From: Pedobacter schmidteae
GTDB taxonomy: Bacteria > Bacteroidota > Bacteroidia > Sphingobacteriales > Sphingobacteriaceae
Length of the DNA: 64,000 nt
NCBI RefSeq assembly: GCF_900564155.1
Contig: NZ_LS999839.1
Span: 5,825,097-5,889,096 of the forward strand
Direction: 5' to 3'
Both the position numbers and the translations under genes were made by a program. The notes under the pieces are model-generated. The model was given only the letters and a program-made list of their open reading frames with translations. It did no database searches and was not told the DNA's origin. Below, piece after piece: positions 42,423-51,648 of the stretch. Within the stretch, counting starts at the first letter, position 1, and every line of letters begins with the position of its first letter.

Positions 42423-43943
42423 ATGAACAACAAAAAAGTAGTACTATTGATTCTTGACGGCTGGGGATATGGAAAGAAAGACAATTCTGACGCTGCATAT
42501 GCAGCCAATACCCCATTTTTCGATTCTATAATCCAAAATTATCCCAATTCAACACTGGAAGCATCTGGTGAAGCCGTAGGTTTACCTGCCGGTCAGATGG
42601 GAAACTCTGAAGTTGGCCATATGAATCTTGGCGCGGGCAGAATTGTATACCAGGAGCTTGGAAGAATAAATAAAGCTATAAGCGATAGAAGTCTGTTTCA
42701 AAATCCGGAATTGTTGAACGCCTTCAATTATGCAAAAAAGAACAATAAAGCAGTTCACTTCATAGGTCTGGCTTCAGACGGAGGTGTACATGCACATATT
42801 AACCACCTGAAAGCACTTTGCGACGCCGCTACAGAACAAGGTTTAAAAGACGTTTTTGTTCATGCATTTATGGATGGAAGAGATACTGATCCCAATTCAG
42901 GACTTCATTTTATCAAAGACCTGGATCATCACCTCCAATCTTCATCTGCTAAAATTGCCAGTTTGATAGGCCGTTACTACGCTATGGACAGAGATAGCAG
43001 ATGGGAAAGAGTAAAACTAGCCTACGATTTGCTGACAAAAGGTACTGGTGCAGCCACTAGCGACCCGGCAACAGCCATAGCACAATCGTACAAAGATGGA
43101 ATAACTGACGAGTTCATCAAACCTATTGTAGTAACTCAAAGCAATGGACAGCCCCTGGCCACTATACAGCCCGATGACGTGGTGATTTGTTTCAATTACA
43201 GAACTGATCGCGGCAGGGAAATCACCGCCGTGCTCACACAAAATGATTACCCGGATTTTGGCATGCATAAATTGCCCTTATACTATGTAACCATGACCAC
43301 TTACGATGAGAGCTTTGAAAACGTAAAAGTCATATTTACAAAGGATGACCTGACCGAGACACTAGGCGAAGTATTGGAAAAATACCATAAAAACCAGATA
43401 CGTATTGCCGAAACAGAAAAATACCCACACGTTACTTTTTTCTTCTCGGGCGGACGAGAGCAGGTATTTGAAAACGAAAAAAGGATCATGATCCCTTCAC
43501 CCAAGGTAGCAACTTACGATTTGCAGCCGGAAATGAGTGCAGCGGGAATTACTGAAGCCATTTGTAAAGAGTTGGAAACCGGTTGGGCAGATTTTGTGTG
43601 TTTAAACTTTGCCAATCCCGATATGGTGGGCCATACCGGTGTATTCGACGCTGTAGTTAAAGCTGTTGAAACAGCAGATAGCTGCGCAGAGATTGTAGTA
43701 AAAAAAGGTCTTGAAAATGGATATTCATTTATTATTCTGGCCGATCATGGTAATTCAGAATTTATGATCAACAATGATGGCTCGGTAAACACAGCCCACA
43801 CCACCAATCTTGTTCCATGTATTTTAATAGATCGTGATTATAAAGCCATTGCTGATGGTAAACTGGGTGATATTGCCCCCACCATTCTGAGTATAATGGA
43901 CATCCCTAAACCGGAAATCATGACTGGTAACAGCCTGGTATAA
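42423..43943 (+). CDS. gpmI: 2,3-bisphosphoglycerate-independent phosphoglycerate mutase
   Basis: The 506-residue alkaline-phosphatase-superfamily enzyme interconverts 3- and 2-phosphoglycerate with two manganese ions. LILDGWGYG at the start gives a metal Asp. GQMGNSEVGHMNLGAGR holds the phosphorylated Ser near 62. SDGGVHAHINHL, FMDGRDTDP, GRYYAMDRD and CFNYRTDRGREIT follow, and the second metal set is in FANPDMVGHTG, LADHGNSEFM and NTAHTTNLVP. The length is normal. The stop overlaps the start of the next gene (TAATG), so a small lipoprotein is coupled to it. Confidence 0.97.
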   Translation: MNNKKVVLLILDGWGYGKKDNSDAAYAANTPFFDSIIQNYPNSTLEASGEAVGLPAGQMGNSEVGHMNLGAGRIVYQELGRINKAISDRSLFQNPELLNAFNYAKKNNKAVHFIGLASDGGVHAHINHLKALCDAATEQGLKDVFVHAFMDGRDTDPNSGLHFIKDLDHHLQSSSAKIASLIGRYYAMDRDSRWERVKLAYDLLTKGTGAATSDPATAIAQSYKDGITDEFIKPIVVTQSNGQPLATIQPDDVVICFNYRTDRGREITAVLTQNDYPDFGMHKLPLYYVTMTTYDESFENVKVIFTKDDLTETLGEVLEKYHKNQIRIAETEKYPHVTFFFSGGREQVFENEKRIMIPSPKVATYDLQPEMSAAGITEAICKELETGWADFVCLNFANPDMVGHTGVFDAVVKAVETADSCAEIVVKKGLENGYSFIILADHGNSEFMINNDGSVNTAHTTNLVPCILIDRDYKAIADGKLGDIAPTILSIMDIPKPEIMTGNSLV

Positions 43944-44470
43944 TGAGAAAAATTTTATTGCTGTGCAGTATCTTTTTGGTTTTTTATGGTTGCACGCCAA
44001 CCGTAAAAAACCAAAAAGACACCTTAGCTTATTTTGACCTTAAAGGTTATTTTAAACAGGAAGCCTTACGTTTGACCAAAAGTAATCCCCTGATCACAAA
44101 AACCGTAGAGGTTAACGCAACGGCCGAAACTAAAAAGATCCGCATTGCAGACTGGACAAAAGAATTCACCGTTTTTTCCGATGCAGATATCAACCGAAAT
44201 GCCTGGAAAGGTCTGTTCAGTACACATACCGAAGGGCAACAGCAACAGTATCGATCAGACCAGGAAAAAATCCCTGTAAAGGAAGTTTTGATCACTAAAA
44301 AAAATGGACAGGTATCAGGCATTCGCATTCTAATCAGATATAGTAATATGCTCTATACCTCTGCCGATACACTTTCTTATTATCCCGACAGCTTGTATCA
44401 GATCAATAAAAAGCAGCACATCAAACTGATGGCTGAAAAGAATTACAGTATTACCGGAAGGCTTAAATAA
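43943..44470 (+). CDS. Lipoprotein coupled to gpmI, unknown function
   Basis: 175 residues. The lipoprotein signal is LLLCSIFLVFYGC. The mature part has KGYFKQEALRLTKSNPLITK, a DWTKEFTVFSDADINRNAWKG stretch and a beta-rich C-terminal half (GIRILIRYSNMLYTSADTLSYYP). I recognise no named family, although lipoproteins of this shape occur in Bacteroidota next to gpmI. The four-base ATGA/TAATG type overlap argues for co-translation. A strong hairpin terminator follows at once, so the unit ends here. Confidence 0.8.
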   Translation: MRKILLLCSIFLVFYGCTPTVKNQKDTLAYFDLKGYFKQEALRLTKSNPLITKTVEVNATAETKKIRIADWTKEFTVFSDADINRNAWKGLFSTHTEGQQQQYRSDQEKIPVKEVLITKKNGQVSGIRILIRYSNMLYTSADTLSYYPDSLYQINKKQHIKLMAEKNYSITGRLK

Positions 44471-44501
44471 CGAAGGATGTTCAAAATGAACATCCTTCGT
44501 T
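44469..44501. terminator. Intrinsic terminator after the gpmI unit
   Basis: The stem CGAAGGATGTTCA (44471-44483) pairs perfectly with 44487-44499 around AAA, extended by two A-T pairs. A short T-rich tail follows. It starts at the stop codon of the lipoprotein gene and lies between convergent genes. Confidence 0.88.
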
Positions 44502-44584
44502 TGTTTATATTATAAAGATCCTGAATTTATTTTGCTTTGCAGCTAATGTGTGGTCAGGATCTCGACATCCTATTCCAAAACTGT

Positions 44585-45211
44585 TTATTTCAAACTGGTG
44601 ATTTGCGCTTTTACGTAGTCGATTAAAGACAAAATATCTTTGCGCTGTGGCTGAACCAGCAATACTTTCTGAAAATCAGCAACAGAATTGTTAAAAATAG
44701 CTATACAAGCAGCTTTTTCGGCTTTGGTCTTAATTTTATAAGACTTGTATATAGCATAATCCTTGTAAGCCAATGCCCTATTTTGTAACAATTGAGCATC
44801 TTCTTCCCCATTGATCTCAATGGCCTTTGTAAAATCTTTAATAGCGGCAAGGTAAAAACTCTCACGCATATTATTTAACGACTCTTTCGGATCGTTGGCT
44901 ACATTTTGTCGGCCTTTTCCACGGTAATAGTACGCAGAATAGTCAGCTGGTTTTAACACAATCAAGCGGCTGTACGTATCAATAGAATTTTCAAAGTCTC
45001 CACATTGAAAATAAGAATATCCTAACATTTTCAACACATTAGCATTATTTGGACTTTTGGTATCGGCCTTTTCCAGTTGATTTACCGCGCCTTTATAATC
45101 TCCCTTCATCATCGCCTGCATACCCAGCTTATCGTACCCACTATTTTGTGCAAATGCAGTACCGGTAGAAAAAAGAAATAACAATAAAATCGTTTGCTTG
45201 AAATAGTTCAT
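44585..45211 (-). CDS. Exported tetratricopeptide-repeat protein
   Basis: 208 residues. A signal peptide (QTILLLFLFSTGTAFAQ) is followed by TPR units: KLGMQAMMKGDYKGAVNQLE, NVLKMLGYSYFQCGDFENS and SAYYYRGKGRQN, then FYLAAIKDFTKAIEINGEEDA and a last helix pair around SVADFQKVLLVQP. TPR proteins give protein-binding surfaces in the periplasm. No enzymatic domain is fused. The gene is monocistronic, divergent from lon across 262 bases that hold the lon leader. Its partners are unknown. Confidence 0.88.
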   Translation of the reverse strand: MNYFKQTILLLFLFSTGTAFAQNSGYDKLGMQAMMKGDYKGAVNQLEKADTKSPNNANVLKMLGYSYFQCGDFENSIDTYSRLIVLKPADYSAYYYRGKGRQNVANDPKESLNNMRESFYLAAIKDFTKAIEINGEEDAQLLQNRALAYKDYAIYKSYKIKTKAEKAACIAIFNNSVADFQKVLLVQPQRKDILSLIDYVKAQITSLK

Positions 45212-45376
45212 TAACTTCTATTTAAAAAATAAATATATTTATATGATTGTATATTGTCAACTATCATACCATTTACAAATATCTAACTAAAACGTCAAAT
45301 TATTCAAAATATGATTTATTAATTAATTATTATTGGAGCATGACTTTTTAACAGGCAAAAGCAGCCATTCTTTTTT

Positions 45377-45392
45377 TGGCACAGGAGTTGAA
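45377..45392 (+). promoter_or_regulatory. Sigma-54-like promoter upstream of lon
   Basis: TGGCAC (45377-45382) and TTGAA (45388-45392) have the -24 GG and the -12 position at the sigma-54 spacing (GG-N10-GC in the consensus), but the -12 dinucleotide is GA, not GC. It lies about 80 bases before the lon start. The match is near-consensus only. Confidence 0.4.
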
Positions 45393-45424
45393 ATTATTCA
45401 GATATCATACAATTAATATTTTTT

Positions 45425-45451
45425 AAACGACATGCTGTCAGATTGTCGTTT
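45425..45451 (+). promoter_or_regulatory. Hairpin in the lon leader
   Basis: AAACGAC (45425-45431) pairs with GTCGTTT (45445-45451) around 13 bases, followed by a T-run to 45454. It ends 22 bases before the chosen lon ATG. An internal GACA/TGTC pair (45429-45432 and 45436-45439) could compete. It resembles a weak terminator or attenuator. Confidence 0.45.
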
Positions 45452-45473
45452 TTTATTTAGAAAGACCTTTTTA

Positions 45474-47945
45474 ATGAGTAAACGAGATCAATTCGATTTT
45501 AGCAATGCATTACCTATCATAAATGAAGACACCGAATTTTTCCCATTGATGTCTCAACAGGATGAAGATGAGATGAATAATGAGGAGACACCTGAAATTT
45601 TGCCTATCCTTCCGTTAAGGAATACGGTTCTTTTTCCGGGGGTTGTGATACCTATTACGGTAGGCAGAGACAAATCTATCAAGCTTATCAAAGAAGCCTA
45701 CAAGGGTGACAGAATCATTGGTGTGGTTTCGCAGCGCGATGTTTCTATAGAAGACCCAACCTTTGAGCAACTGAACGATGTGGGCACAGTAGCGCACATT
45801 ATTAAAATGCTGCAAATGCCAGATGGCAATACCACAGTAATTATACAAGGCAAGCAGCGCTTTCGTTTATTAGAAGAAGTACAGTCCGAACCCTATATTA
45901 AAGTAACCATCAGCAAGTTTGAGGAAACCAAACATAAATCTGATAAGGAATTTAAAGCCCTTGTTGCTTCTATTAAGGAAATGTCGAGCCAGATTATTCA
46001 GCTATCACCAAATATTCCGAGCGAAGCAGGTATTGCGCTGAAAAATATAGAGAGTACTTCTTTTCTGATCAATTTCATCTCTTCAAACATGAACGCAGAT
46101 GTAGCTGACAAACAGAAAATGCTGGAGATGACGAATCTTCGGGAACGCGCAACCATGGTTATGGAATTACTTACACTGGAGCTGCAGATGCTGGAACTCA
46201 AAAACCAGATCCAATCAAAAGTGCGTACCGACCTGGACAAACAACAAAGGGATTATTTCTTAAATCAACAGCTAAAAACCATACAGGAAGAATTGGGTGG
46301 CAATTCGTCAGATCTGGAATATGAAGCCCTGGAAAGCCGTGCGCAGAAGAAAAAATGGGCCGATCAGGTGGCCACACATTTTAACAAAGAGCTGGAAAAA
46401 CTAGGTCGGATGAATCCTGCGGCACCAGACTATTCTGTACAAATCAATTATCTGGAGCTATTACTGGACTTACCCTGGAACGAATTTACCAAAGATAATT
46501 TTGACCTGAAACGTGCGCAACGTGTATTGGACAAAGACCACTTTGGACTGGAAAAGGTAAAACAGCGTATCATAGAGTATCTTGCGGTATTGAAACTGAA
46601 ACGCGATATGAAGGCTCCTATTCTGTGCCTGGTTGGCCCTCCTGGAGTTGGAAAAACATCTTTGGGTAAATCAATTGCCAAAGCGCTTAATCGTAAATAT
46701 GTACGTATGGCCCTGGGCGGTATCCGCGATGAAGCAGAAATACGCGGCCACCGCAAAACCTATATTGGTGCAATGCCAGGGCGCATTATCCAATCCATCA
46801 AAAAAGCAGGTGCATCTAACCCTGTATTTGTACTGGATGAGATTGATAAAGTAGGCTCTGATTTTAGAGGCGACCCTTCGTCGGCCCTGCTGGAGGTGTT
46901 GGACCCTGAACAGAACAATGCCTTTAATGATCATTATGTAGAAACAGATTATGATCTGTCCAACGTATTGTTTATTGCCACCGCAAACTCACTAAGCTCC
47001 ATACATCCGGCTTTGTTAGACCGTATGGAAATTATTGAAGTGAATGGATATACCATTGAGGAGAAAATAGAAATTGCAAAAAAATACCTGTTGCCTAAAC
47101 AAAAAGAGCAGCATGGTATAAAAAGCAAAGACATTACACTAAAAGGGTCTTTAATTGAAAAAGTAATTGAAGATTATACCCGCGAATCGGGCGTACGTGG
47201 ACTGGAGAAAAAAATAGGTTCATTGGTACGTGGCGTGGCTACAAAAATTGCCATGGAGGAAACCTATGATCCAAATCTGAATCAGGAAGATGTAGAACGC
47301 ATTTTAGGGGCTCCCTTGTACGACAAAGATCTGTATGAGGGTAACGAGGTTGCCGGTGTAGTAACCGGCCTGGCCTGGACACAGGTTGGGGGCGACATTT
47401 TGTTTATTGAAGCCAGCTTAAGTCCGGGTAAAGGAAAACTAACCCTTACCGGTAACCTGGGAGATGTGATGAAAGAATCGGCCATAATTGCGTTGGCTTA
47501 TCTACGCGCCCATGCCGACATCTTTAACATTGATTATGCACTGTTTGACCAATGGGATGTACATGTTCACGTTCCGGCCGGCGCCACACCTAAGGATGGC
47601 CCTTCGGCAGGTATTACTATGCTTACTGCATTAACTTCGGCATTTACACAGCGTAAAGTAAAATCTAATCTGGCTATGACCGGCGAGATTACCTTACGTG
47701 GTAAAGTATTGCCTGTGGGTGGTATAAAAGAGAAAATACTGGCTGCCAAACGTGCCAATATAAAAGATATCATTTTATGTAAATCTAATCGTAAAGATAT
47801 CCTGGAGATCAAAGAATCTTATATCAAAGACTTGAACTTCCATTACGTTACAGAAATGAGAGAGGTGGTAGAGCTTGCTTTGACAAAAGAGAAGGTAAAA
47901 AACCCGCAGAATTTGACTGTTAAACCTACAAAAATTGCAGATTAA
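45474..47945 (+). CDS. lon: ATP-dependent protease Lon (LonA)
   Basis: 823 residues from ATG 45474 (SKRDQFDFSNALPI); an in-frame ATG at 45432 falls in a leader hairpin and is less likely. The N-terminal substrate domain (ILPILPLRNTVLFPGVVIPI) runs to about 300. The AAA+ module has GPPGVGKTSLGKS (Walker A) and VFVLDEIDKVG (Walker B). The protease domain has the catalytic Ser in PKDGPSAGITM (near 708) and the Lys in GGIKEKILAAKRAN. It degrades misfolded and regulatory proteins in the cytosol. A sigma-54-like site and a hairpin lie in the upstream gap. Confidence 0.96.
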   Translation: MSKRDQFDFSNALPIINEDTEFFPLMSQQDEDEMNNEETPEILPILPLRNTVLFPGVVIPITVGRDKSIKLIKEAYKGDRIIGVVSQRDVSIEDPTFEQLNDVGTVAHIIKMLQMPDGNTTVIIQGKQRFRLLEEVQSEPYIKVTISKFEETKHKSDKEFKALVASIKEMSSQIIQLSPNIPSEAGIALKNIESTSFLINFISSNMNADVADKQKMLEMTNLRERATMVMELLTLELQMLELKNQIQSKVRTDLDKQQRDYFLNQQLKTIQEELGGNSSDLEYEALESRAQKKKWADQVATHFNKELEKLGRMNPAAPDYSVQINYLELLLDLPWNEFTKDNFDLKRAQRVLDKDHFGLEKVKQRIIEYLAVLKLKRDMKAPILCLVGPPGVGKTSLGKSIAKALNRKYVRMALGGIRDEAEIRGHRKTYIGAMPGRIIQSIKKAGASNPVFVLDEIDKVGSDFRGDPSSALLEVLDPEQNNAFNDHYVETDYDLSNVLFIATANSLSSIHPALLDRMEIIEVNGYTIEEKIEIAKKYLLPKQKEQHGIKSKDITLKGSLIEKVIEDYTRESGVRGLEKKIGSLVRGVATKIAMEETYDPNLNQEDVERILGAPLYDKDLYEGNEVAGVVTGLAWTQVGGDILFIEASLSPGKGKLTLTGNLGDVMKESAIIALAYLRAHADIFNIDYALFDQWDVHVHVPAGATPKDGPSAGITMLTALTSAFTQRKVKSNLAMTGEITLRGKVLPVGGIKEKILAAKRANIKDIILCKSNRKDILEIKESYIKDLNFHYVTEMREVVELALTKEKVKNPQNLTVKPTKIAD

Positions 47946-47993
47946 CTTCTTTTTATTTAGTATTACCTCCCAAACAAATAAATACACAAACAA

Positions 47994-48503
47994 ATGAGAA
48001 AATTAACACTAGCTTTTAGTATGTTCCTGGCTGTATTAAATATGCAATCACTTTTTGCCCAGGAAGCTACTACCGCTACACCAGCTACTGCAAGGGCACA
48101 GAATATCTTTATCGAACTTGGAGGTCAGGGTGTAACATTTACAGCAAATTATGATTCAAGATTTACCAACCGGAGAGACGGCTTAGGCGGCAGGGCTGGT
48201 ATTGGATATTTCTCCGTTGACGGAGATAAAGTAACTACTGTTCCACTTTCTTTAAACTATCTGCTTGGTAAAGGAAATAAGTTTTTTGAAATTGGTTTGG
48301 GTGCCACCTATATTGCCACAAGTGGCGATAGTAGTGTCCTTTTCAATAAAAATGAAAGTAATGTAATTGGTACAATGAGTTTCTTTTACCGCGTGCAGCC
48401 AGAGGACAGTGGTTTTTCGTTCAGAGCAGGATTAAGTCCGGTGTTTAGCAAAGATTTTTTCATACCATATTATGGTGGACTGAGTCTCGGTTATACTTTC
48501 TAA
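47994..48503 (+). CDS. Outer-membrane beta-barrel protein, small
   Basis: 169 residues. The signal peptide is LTLAFSMFLAVLNMQSLFAQ. The mature part alternates hydrophobic and polar residues in short strands (NIFIELGGQGVTFTANYDSR, GGRAGIGYFS, VPLSLNYLLG, FFEIGLGATYIA) and ends in aromatic GLSLGYTF, as expected of an eight-stranded barrel inserted by BamA. No named family is recognised. It follows lon after 48 bases, but co-transcription is uncertain. A terminator comes directly after. Confidence 0.82.
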   Translation: MRKLTLAFSMFLAVLNMQSLFAQEATTATPATARAQNIFIELGGQGVTFTANYDSRFTNRRDGLGGRAGIGYFSVDGDKVTTVPLSLNYLLGKGNKFFEIGLGATYIATSGDSSVLFNKNESNVIGTMSFFYRVQPEDSGFSFRAGLSPVFSKDFFIPYYGGLSLGYTF

Positions 48504-48522
48504 TTACAAAAATACTATCTTG

Positions 48523-48553
48523 AACTCCGGTAAATTAACCGGAGTTTTTTTTT
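48523..48553 (+). terminator. Intrinsic terminator
   Basis: AACTCCGGT (48523-48531) pairs with ACCGGAGTT (48538-48546) around six bases and is followed by a nine-T run. It separates the small barrel gene from the LpxR-like gene and shows that the latter cannot start at 48520. Confidence 0.92.
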
Positions 48554-48564
48554 ATAATTCAGCG

Positions 48565-49518
48565 ATGAACAGGAAATCTTTACTTACAGCTACAATAGCC
48601 TTATTACTTGGAAGCAACACATTTGCCCAAACCTATAAAAATGAATTTGGATTCCGCAGCGATAACGATTCATACCTGGCACAGGGTTCCGACCGTTACT
48701 ATACCAACGGGCTGTTTATCTATTTCCGTCATGCGCTGGATCAGGAAAAATTAAGTGCTAAGCTCGAAAAAAAGATATATGAAATTTCTGCAGGGCAAAA
48801 AATGTATAACCCAATTTCGGGCTATGCACCAGACCCTGCTAAACAAGACCGTCCTTTTGCCGGCTACTTATATGCTGGTGGAGTGCTGAATCTTTTTTAC
48901 AGCAACGAAAGCATTTTAAAATTAGGTGCTGAGCTGGGAACCACAGGCCCAAATTCGCTGGCAGAAGACGGGCAGAAACTGCTGCACGACGTTGTTGGTT
49001 TTTATGCACTGGATGGATGGCAGTACCAGATAAAAAATGCTTTAGCGGTTAACTTGTCTGCCCAATACACCAGGCTGTTGCATCGTGCCTCAAACAATGC
49101 AACAGATTTTTCTTTTGAAGGCTATGCCAATGCCGGAACCACATTTAGTGGTGCGGGAGCTGGCATTTTATTTAGAGCCGGAGGCCTAAATCAGCTGTTT
49201 AACTCGGCTTATACCAATGCGGTAATTGGCAACAATCCTAAAACAAAAGCATTGGTAAAAAGAGAGGTATTCTTTTATGCAAAGCCGCAACTAAATTTTG
49301 TTGCTTACGACGCCACCATACAGGGTAGCATGTTCAACAACAATGATCCGGTTACATTTGGCGCAAAGCCGATTGTGTTTGCCCAGCAAATTGGTTTCAA
49401 CTACAGTTCTCAACGATTTACGTTCGATTTTGGAATGGTATTTAAAACCAAAGAGGTAAAAAGCACCGCCAAAGCCCATCAATACGGATCCATCAGCATG
49501 TTTTATCGCTTTAACTAA
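48565..49518 (+). CDS. LpxR-family outer membrane protein (lipid A deacylase-like)
   Basis: 317 residues from ATG 48565, which opens onto a signal peptide (KSLLTATIALLLGSNTFAQ); the frame runs back to 48520 through the terminator. The mature N-terminus, FGFRSDNDSYLAQGSDRYYTNGL, carries the Asn-Asp and YTNG pattern of LpxR (DUF2219), where Asn, Asp, Ser and His form the active site of a 3'-O-deacylase of lipid A. DRPFAGYLYAG and the barrel end YGSISMFYRF also fit. Whether it still deacylates lipid A is unproved. A promoter must lie in the terminator loop region or upstream. Confidence 0.82.
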   Translation: MNRKSLLTATIALLLGSNTFAQTYKNEFGFRSDNDSYLAQGSDRYYTNGLFIYFRHALDQEKLSAKLEKKIYEISAGQKMYNPISGYAPDPAKQDRPFAGYLYAGGVLNLFYSNESILKLGAELGTTGPNSLAEDGQKLLHDVVGFYALDGWQYQIKNALAVNLSAQYTRLLHRASNNATDFSFEGYANAGTTFSGAGAGILFRAGGLNQLFNSAYTNAVIGNNPKTKALVKREVFFYAKPQLNFVAYDATIQGSMFNNNDPVTFGAKPIVFAQQIGFNYSSQRFTFDFGMVFKTKEVKSTAKAHQYGSISMFYRFN

Positions 49519-49523
49519 TGCTG

Positions 49524-49934
49524 TTAATCCAATTGAGGCCGTTTCCTGGATTCTTTTTTTGCAGCTACTGATTGTTTATTTTCCAACCGTTTTCTAATAA
49601 CGGCCTTAGGGATTTTAGTCGGTTTTCTTTTTTTCTGAACATGTAAACCCGATTTGAGTAGCGCAAGCAGTTTGGCAATTGTTTTTTCTTTATTTAACAA
49701 TTGACTACGGTCTTCCTGCGACACAACATGCAGGTTTCCATCCTGATCCAATCTGTTGGCCAATCTTTCTATCAACAAGGCACGCTCTTCGGAACTAAAA
49801 AACGGTGCATCGGTAATGTTAAATATCAGTTCTACCTTACTGGACACCTTGTTTACATTTTGTCCACCTTTGCCCCCACTCCGCGAGGTTTTAAAGGTTA
49901 CTACTTTCAGGATGTCTTCTTTAACTGGTATCAT
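49524..49934 (-). CDS. arfB: Ribosome-rescue peptidyl-tRNA hydrolase ArfB (YaeJ)
   Basis: 136 residues. The release-factor catalytic motif SGGKGGQNVNKVSSKVEL is near 19-36. A basic, Lys/Arg-rich C-terminal tail (about 100-136; KKRKPTKIPKAVIRKRLENK) should thread the empty mRNA channel. ArfB frees ribosomes stalled on mRNA without a stop codon by hydrolysing the peptidyl-tRNA. The length and layout match. The gene is convergent with the LpxR-like gene, five bases apart, and stands alone. Confidence 0.95.
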   Translation of the reverse strand: MIPVKEDILKVVTFKTSRSGGKGGQNVNKVSSKVELIFNITDAPFFSSEERALLIERLANRLDQDGNLHVVSQEDRSQLLNKEKTIAKLLALLKSGLHVQKKRKPTKIPKAVIRKRLENKQSVAAKKESRKRPQLD

Positions 49935-50512
49935 GTGGTAAAAATAGCTATTTAATAGATCTCTGTCAATCCGAACTCACACCCTAACCAGATTAAAATG
50001 ATCAGCTTTCCTGACTATTCTATATTCAATACATTGTAATTAATTGCAAATTTAAAATGATGGCCGAATGAAAATCTTTTCGCTTTGAAAATGAACTGGT
50101 CTGGACTATTTTGAAATCTTTTGCCACCTCACTGCTTTTTCACAATTTCCGGTTAGATTTTTCCGAAGCCATGACGAAGCAAACCCGAACCAGGTGCGAA
50201 TAAGCAGCAGCTTACTCATCCACCAAATTTAAAGCGCTATGCCAACCTGAAAATGTTCATGAAAAATCGGATTATTTTTCAAATATGCTGGACTGAGAAA
50301 CAGCATTTTGTGCTCTACAAATTTAATATTTATTTTGAGAAGATCTTTAAAGGGTATTATTTTTTCAAGGCGCATTACTATACACAAACAACAGTTATAC
50401 AAGCAGATAAATTATTTTTTTTAATATTTTATTTGCAATATCCACTTTCTAAAAATAATTTAGGATGAAAAAAAGCAACTCTTTAGGTAAATTTTCATCT
50501 AATACAAAATAA
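49935..50512. other. 578-base region without a convincing gene
   Basis: AT-rich and low in coding signals. A 71-codon plus-strand frame (50253-50468) is rich in Phe, Tyr and Lys, as expected of translated AT-rich spacer, and lacks a start context. A 40-codon stop-free stretch near 50112-50236 in another frame has more natural composition and might be a gene remnant, but I cannot identify it. No clear promoter or terminator was found. Confidence 0.5.
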
Positions 50513-51529
50513 ATGAACATCTCAAGTCATTACAAACTCTTACACTTTATTCCCTGGACAAGAACTAAGATTTACCGAATGTTTTTGTTGAGCGTTATTC
50601 CAACTGCATTATTCTATTTTTTAGATATAAAATGGCTGGCCATTCCCTGGGTACCTATTGCCTTACTGGGAACTGCCGCTGCATTTATTTCGGGGTTTAG
50701 AAATACACAAACCTACAACCGTACCTGGGAAGCAAGGCAAATTTATGGTGCTATTATCAACAGCAGTCGAGCTTTTGGTATCATGGTTAAAGATTTTGTA
50801 CGAAGCAACAATAAAGAAGAACAAACAGCTTTGCACAAAGAAATAATGTACCGTCATTTTGCCTGGCTTACAAGTTTACGTTTTCAATTAAGAGAAACAA
50901 AAAGTTGGGAAAATATAAAAAGTAAAAGCTACAACCGGGAATTTTTGAAATATTATAAAGTACCTGAATGGGAAAGTAGTTTAGATGAAGAATTGAAATC
51001 ATTTTTAAGTGAACACGAATGCCATCATATTTTATCCACTAAAAACAGAGCCACTCAAATTATTGCCCAACAATCCAGCCAGCTAAAAGAACTAAATGAA
51101 AAGGGGCTGATTTCTGATTATAATTACGTTGCATTAGAAAATCAATTGAAAGATTTATATGACCAGCAGGGAAAATGTGAAAGAATTAAAAACTTCCCCT
51201 ATCCCCGGCAGTTTTCAAGCATCAACATATTCTTTACCAATGCCTTGTGCATATTGCTACCCCTAGGTTTTATTGGAGAATTTTCGAAGCTTGTAGAAAA
51301 AATGGGAGAAAACATAATCTGGTTAACAGTACCATTTAGTGTACTTATTGGCTGGGTATTTTTATCGCTTGATCAAATTGGGGAAAGTACTGAAAACCCT
51401 TTTGAAGGGGGAGCAAATGATATTCCTATTACACAAATAAGCCGCAATATAGAGATAGACTTACGGGAAATGCTGGGAGAAAAAGACTTGCCGCCGGCAA
51501 TAGCAGCGCAAAACAACATTATGCTTTAA
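50513..51529 (+). CDS. Bestrophin-family ion channel
   Basis: 338 residues. Membrane helices occur near 24-45 (MFLLSVIPTALFYFLDI), 47-62 (LAIPWVPIALLGTAAAF) and in the later pair around 237-262 and 270-290. FRNTQTYNRTWEARQIYGAI is the family hallmark that shapes the pore neck. SLDQIGESTENPFEGGANDIPI is the conserved acidic stretch close to the C-terminus. Bacterial members form pentamers in the inner membrane; a Klebsiella homologue is a cation channel. The gene is monocistronic, with a 578-base spacer before it. Confidence 0.93.
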   Translation: MNISSHYKLLHFIPWTRTKIYRMFLLSVIPTALFYFLDIKWLAIPWVPIALLGTAAAFISGFRNTQTYNRTWEARQIYGAIINSSRAFGIMVKDFVRSNNKEEQTALHKEIMYRHFAWLTSLRFQLRETKSWENIKSKSYNREFLKYYKVPEWESSLDEELKSFLSEHECHHILSTKNRATQIIAQQSSQLKELNEKGLISDYNYVALENQLKDLYDQQGKCERIKNFPYPRQFSSINIFFTNALCILLPLGFIGEFSKLVEKMGENIIWLTVPFSVLIGWVFLSLDQIGESTENPFEGGANDIPITQISRNIEIDLREMLGEKDLPPAIAAQNNIML

Positions 51530-51648
51530 AAACAAGCGTTTATCATTAAACCATACAGTGGATAAATCCACTGATATGGGCAAAGTAGCACAACTAAATC
51601 ACCCTAACATTTAATTGATTTTTAACCCCAAACAATGTTACAAAACGC

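Noticed and set aside
50112..50236. Stop-free stretch of about 40 codons that might be a gene remnant
   Set aside because: Composition is plausible but there is no start, no identifiable family and the length is within chance.
50253..50468. Plus-strand 71-codon frame in the spacer before the bestrophin gene
   Set aside because: Phe/Tyr/Lys-rich composition expected from AT-rich spacer, no signal, no recognisable motif and no promoter.
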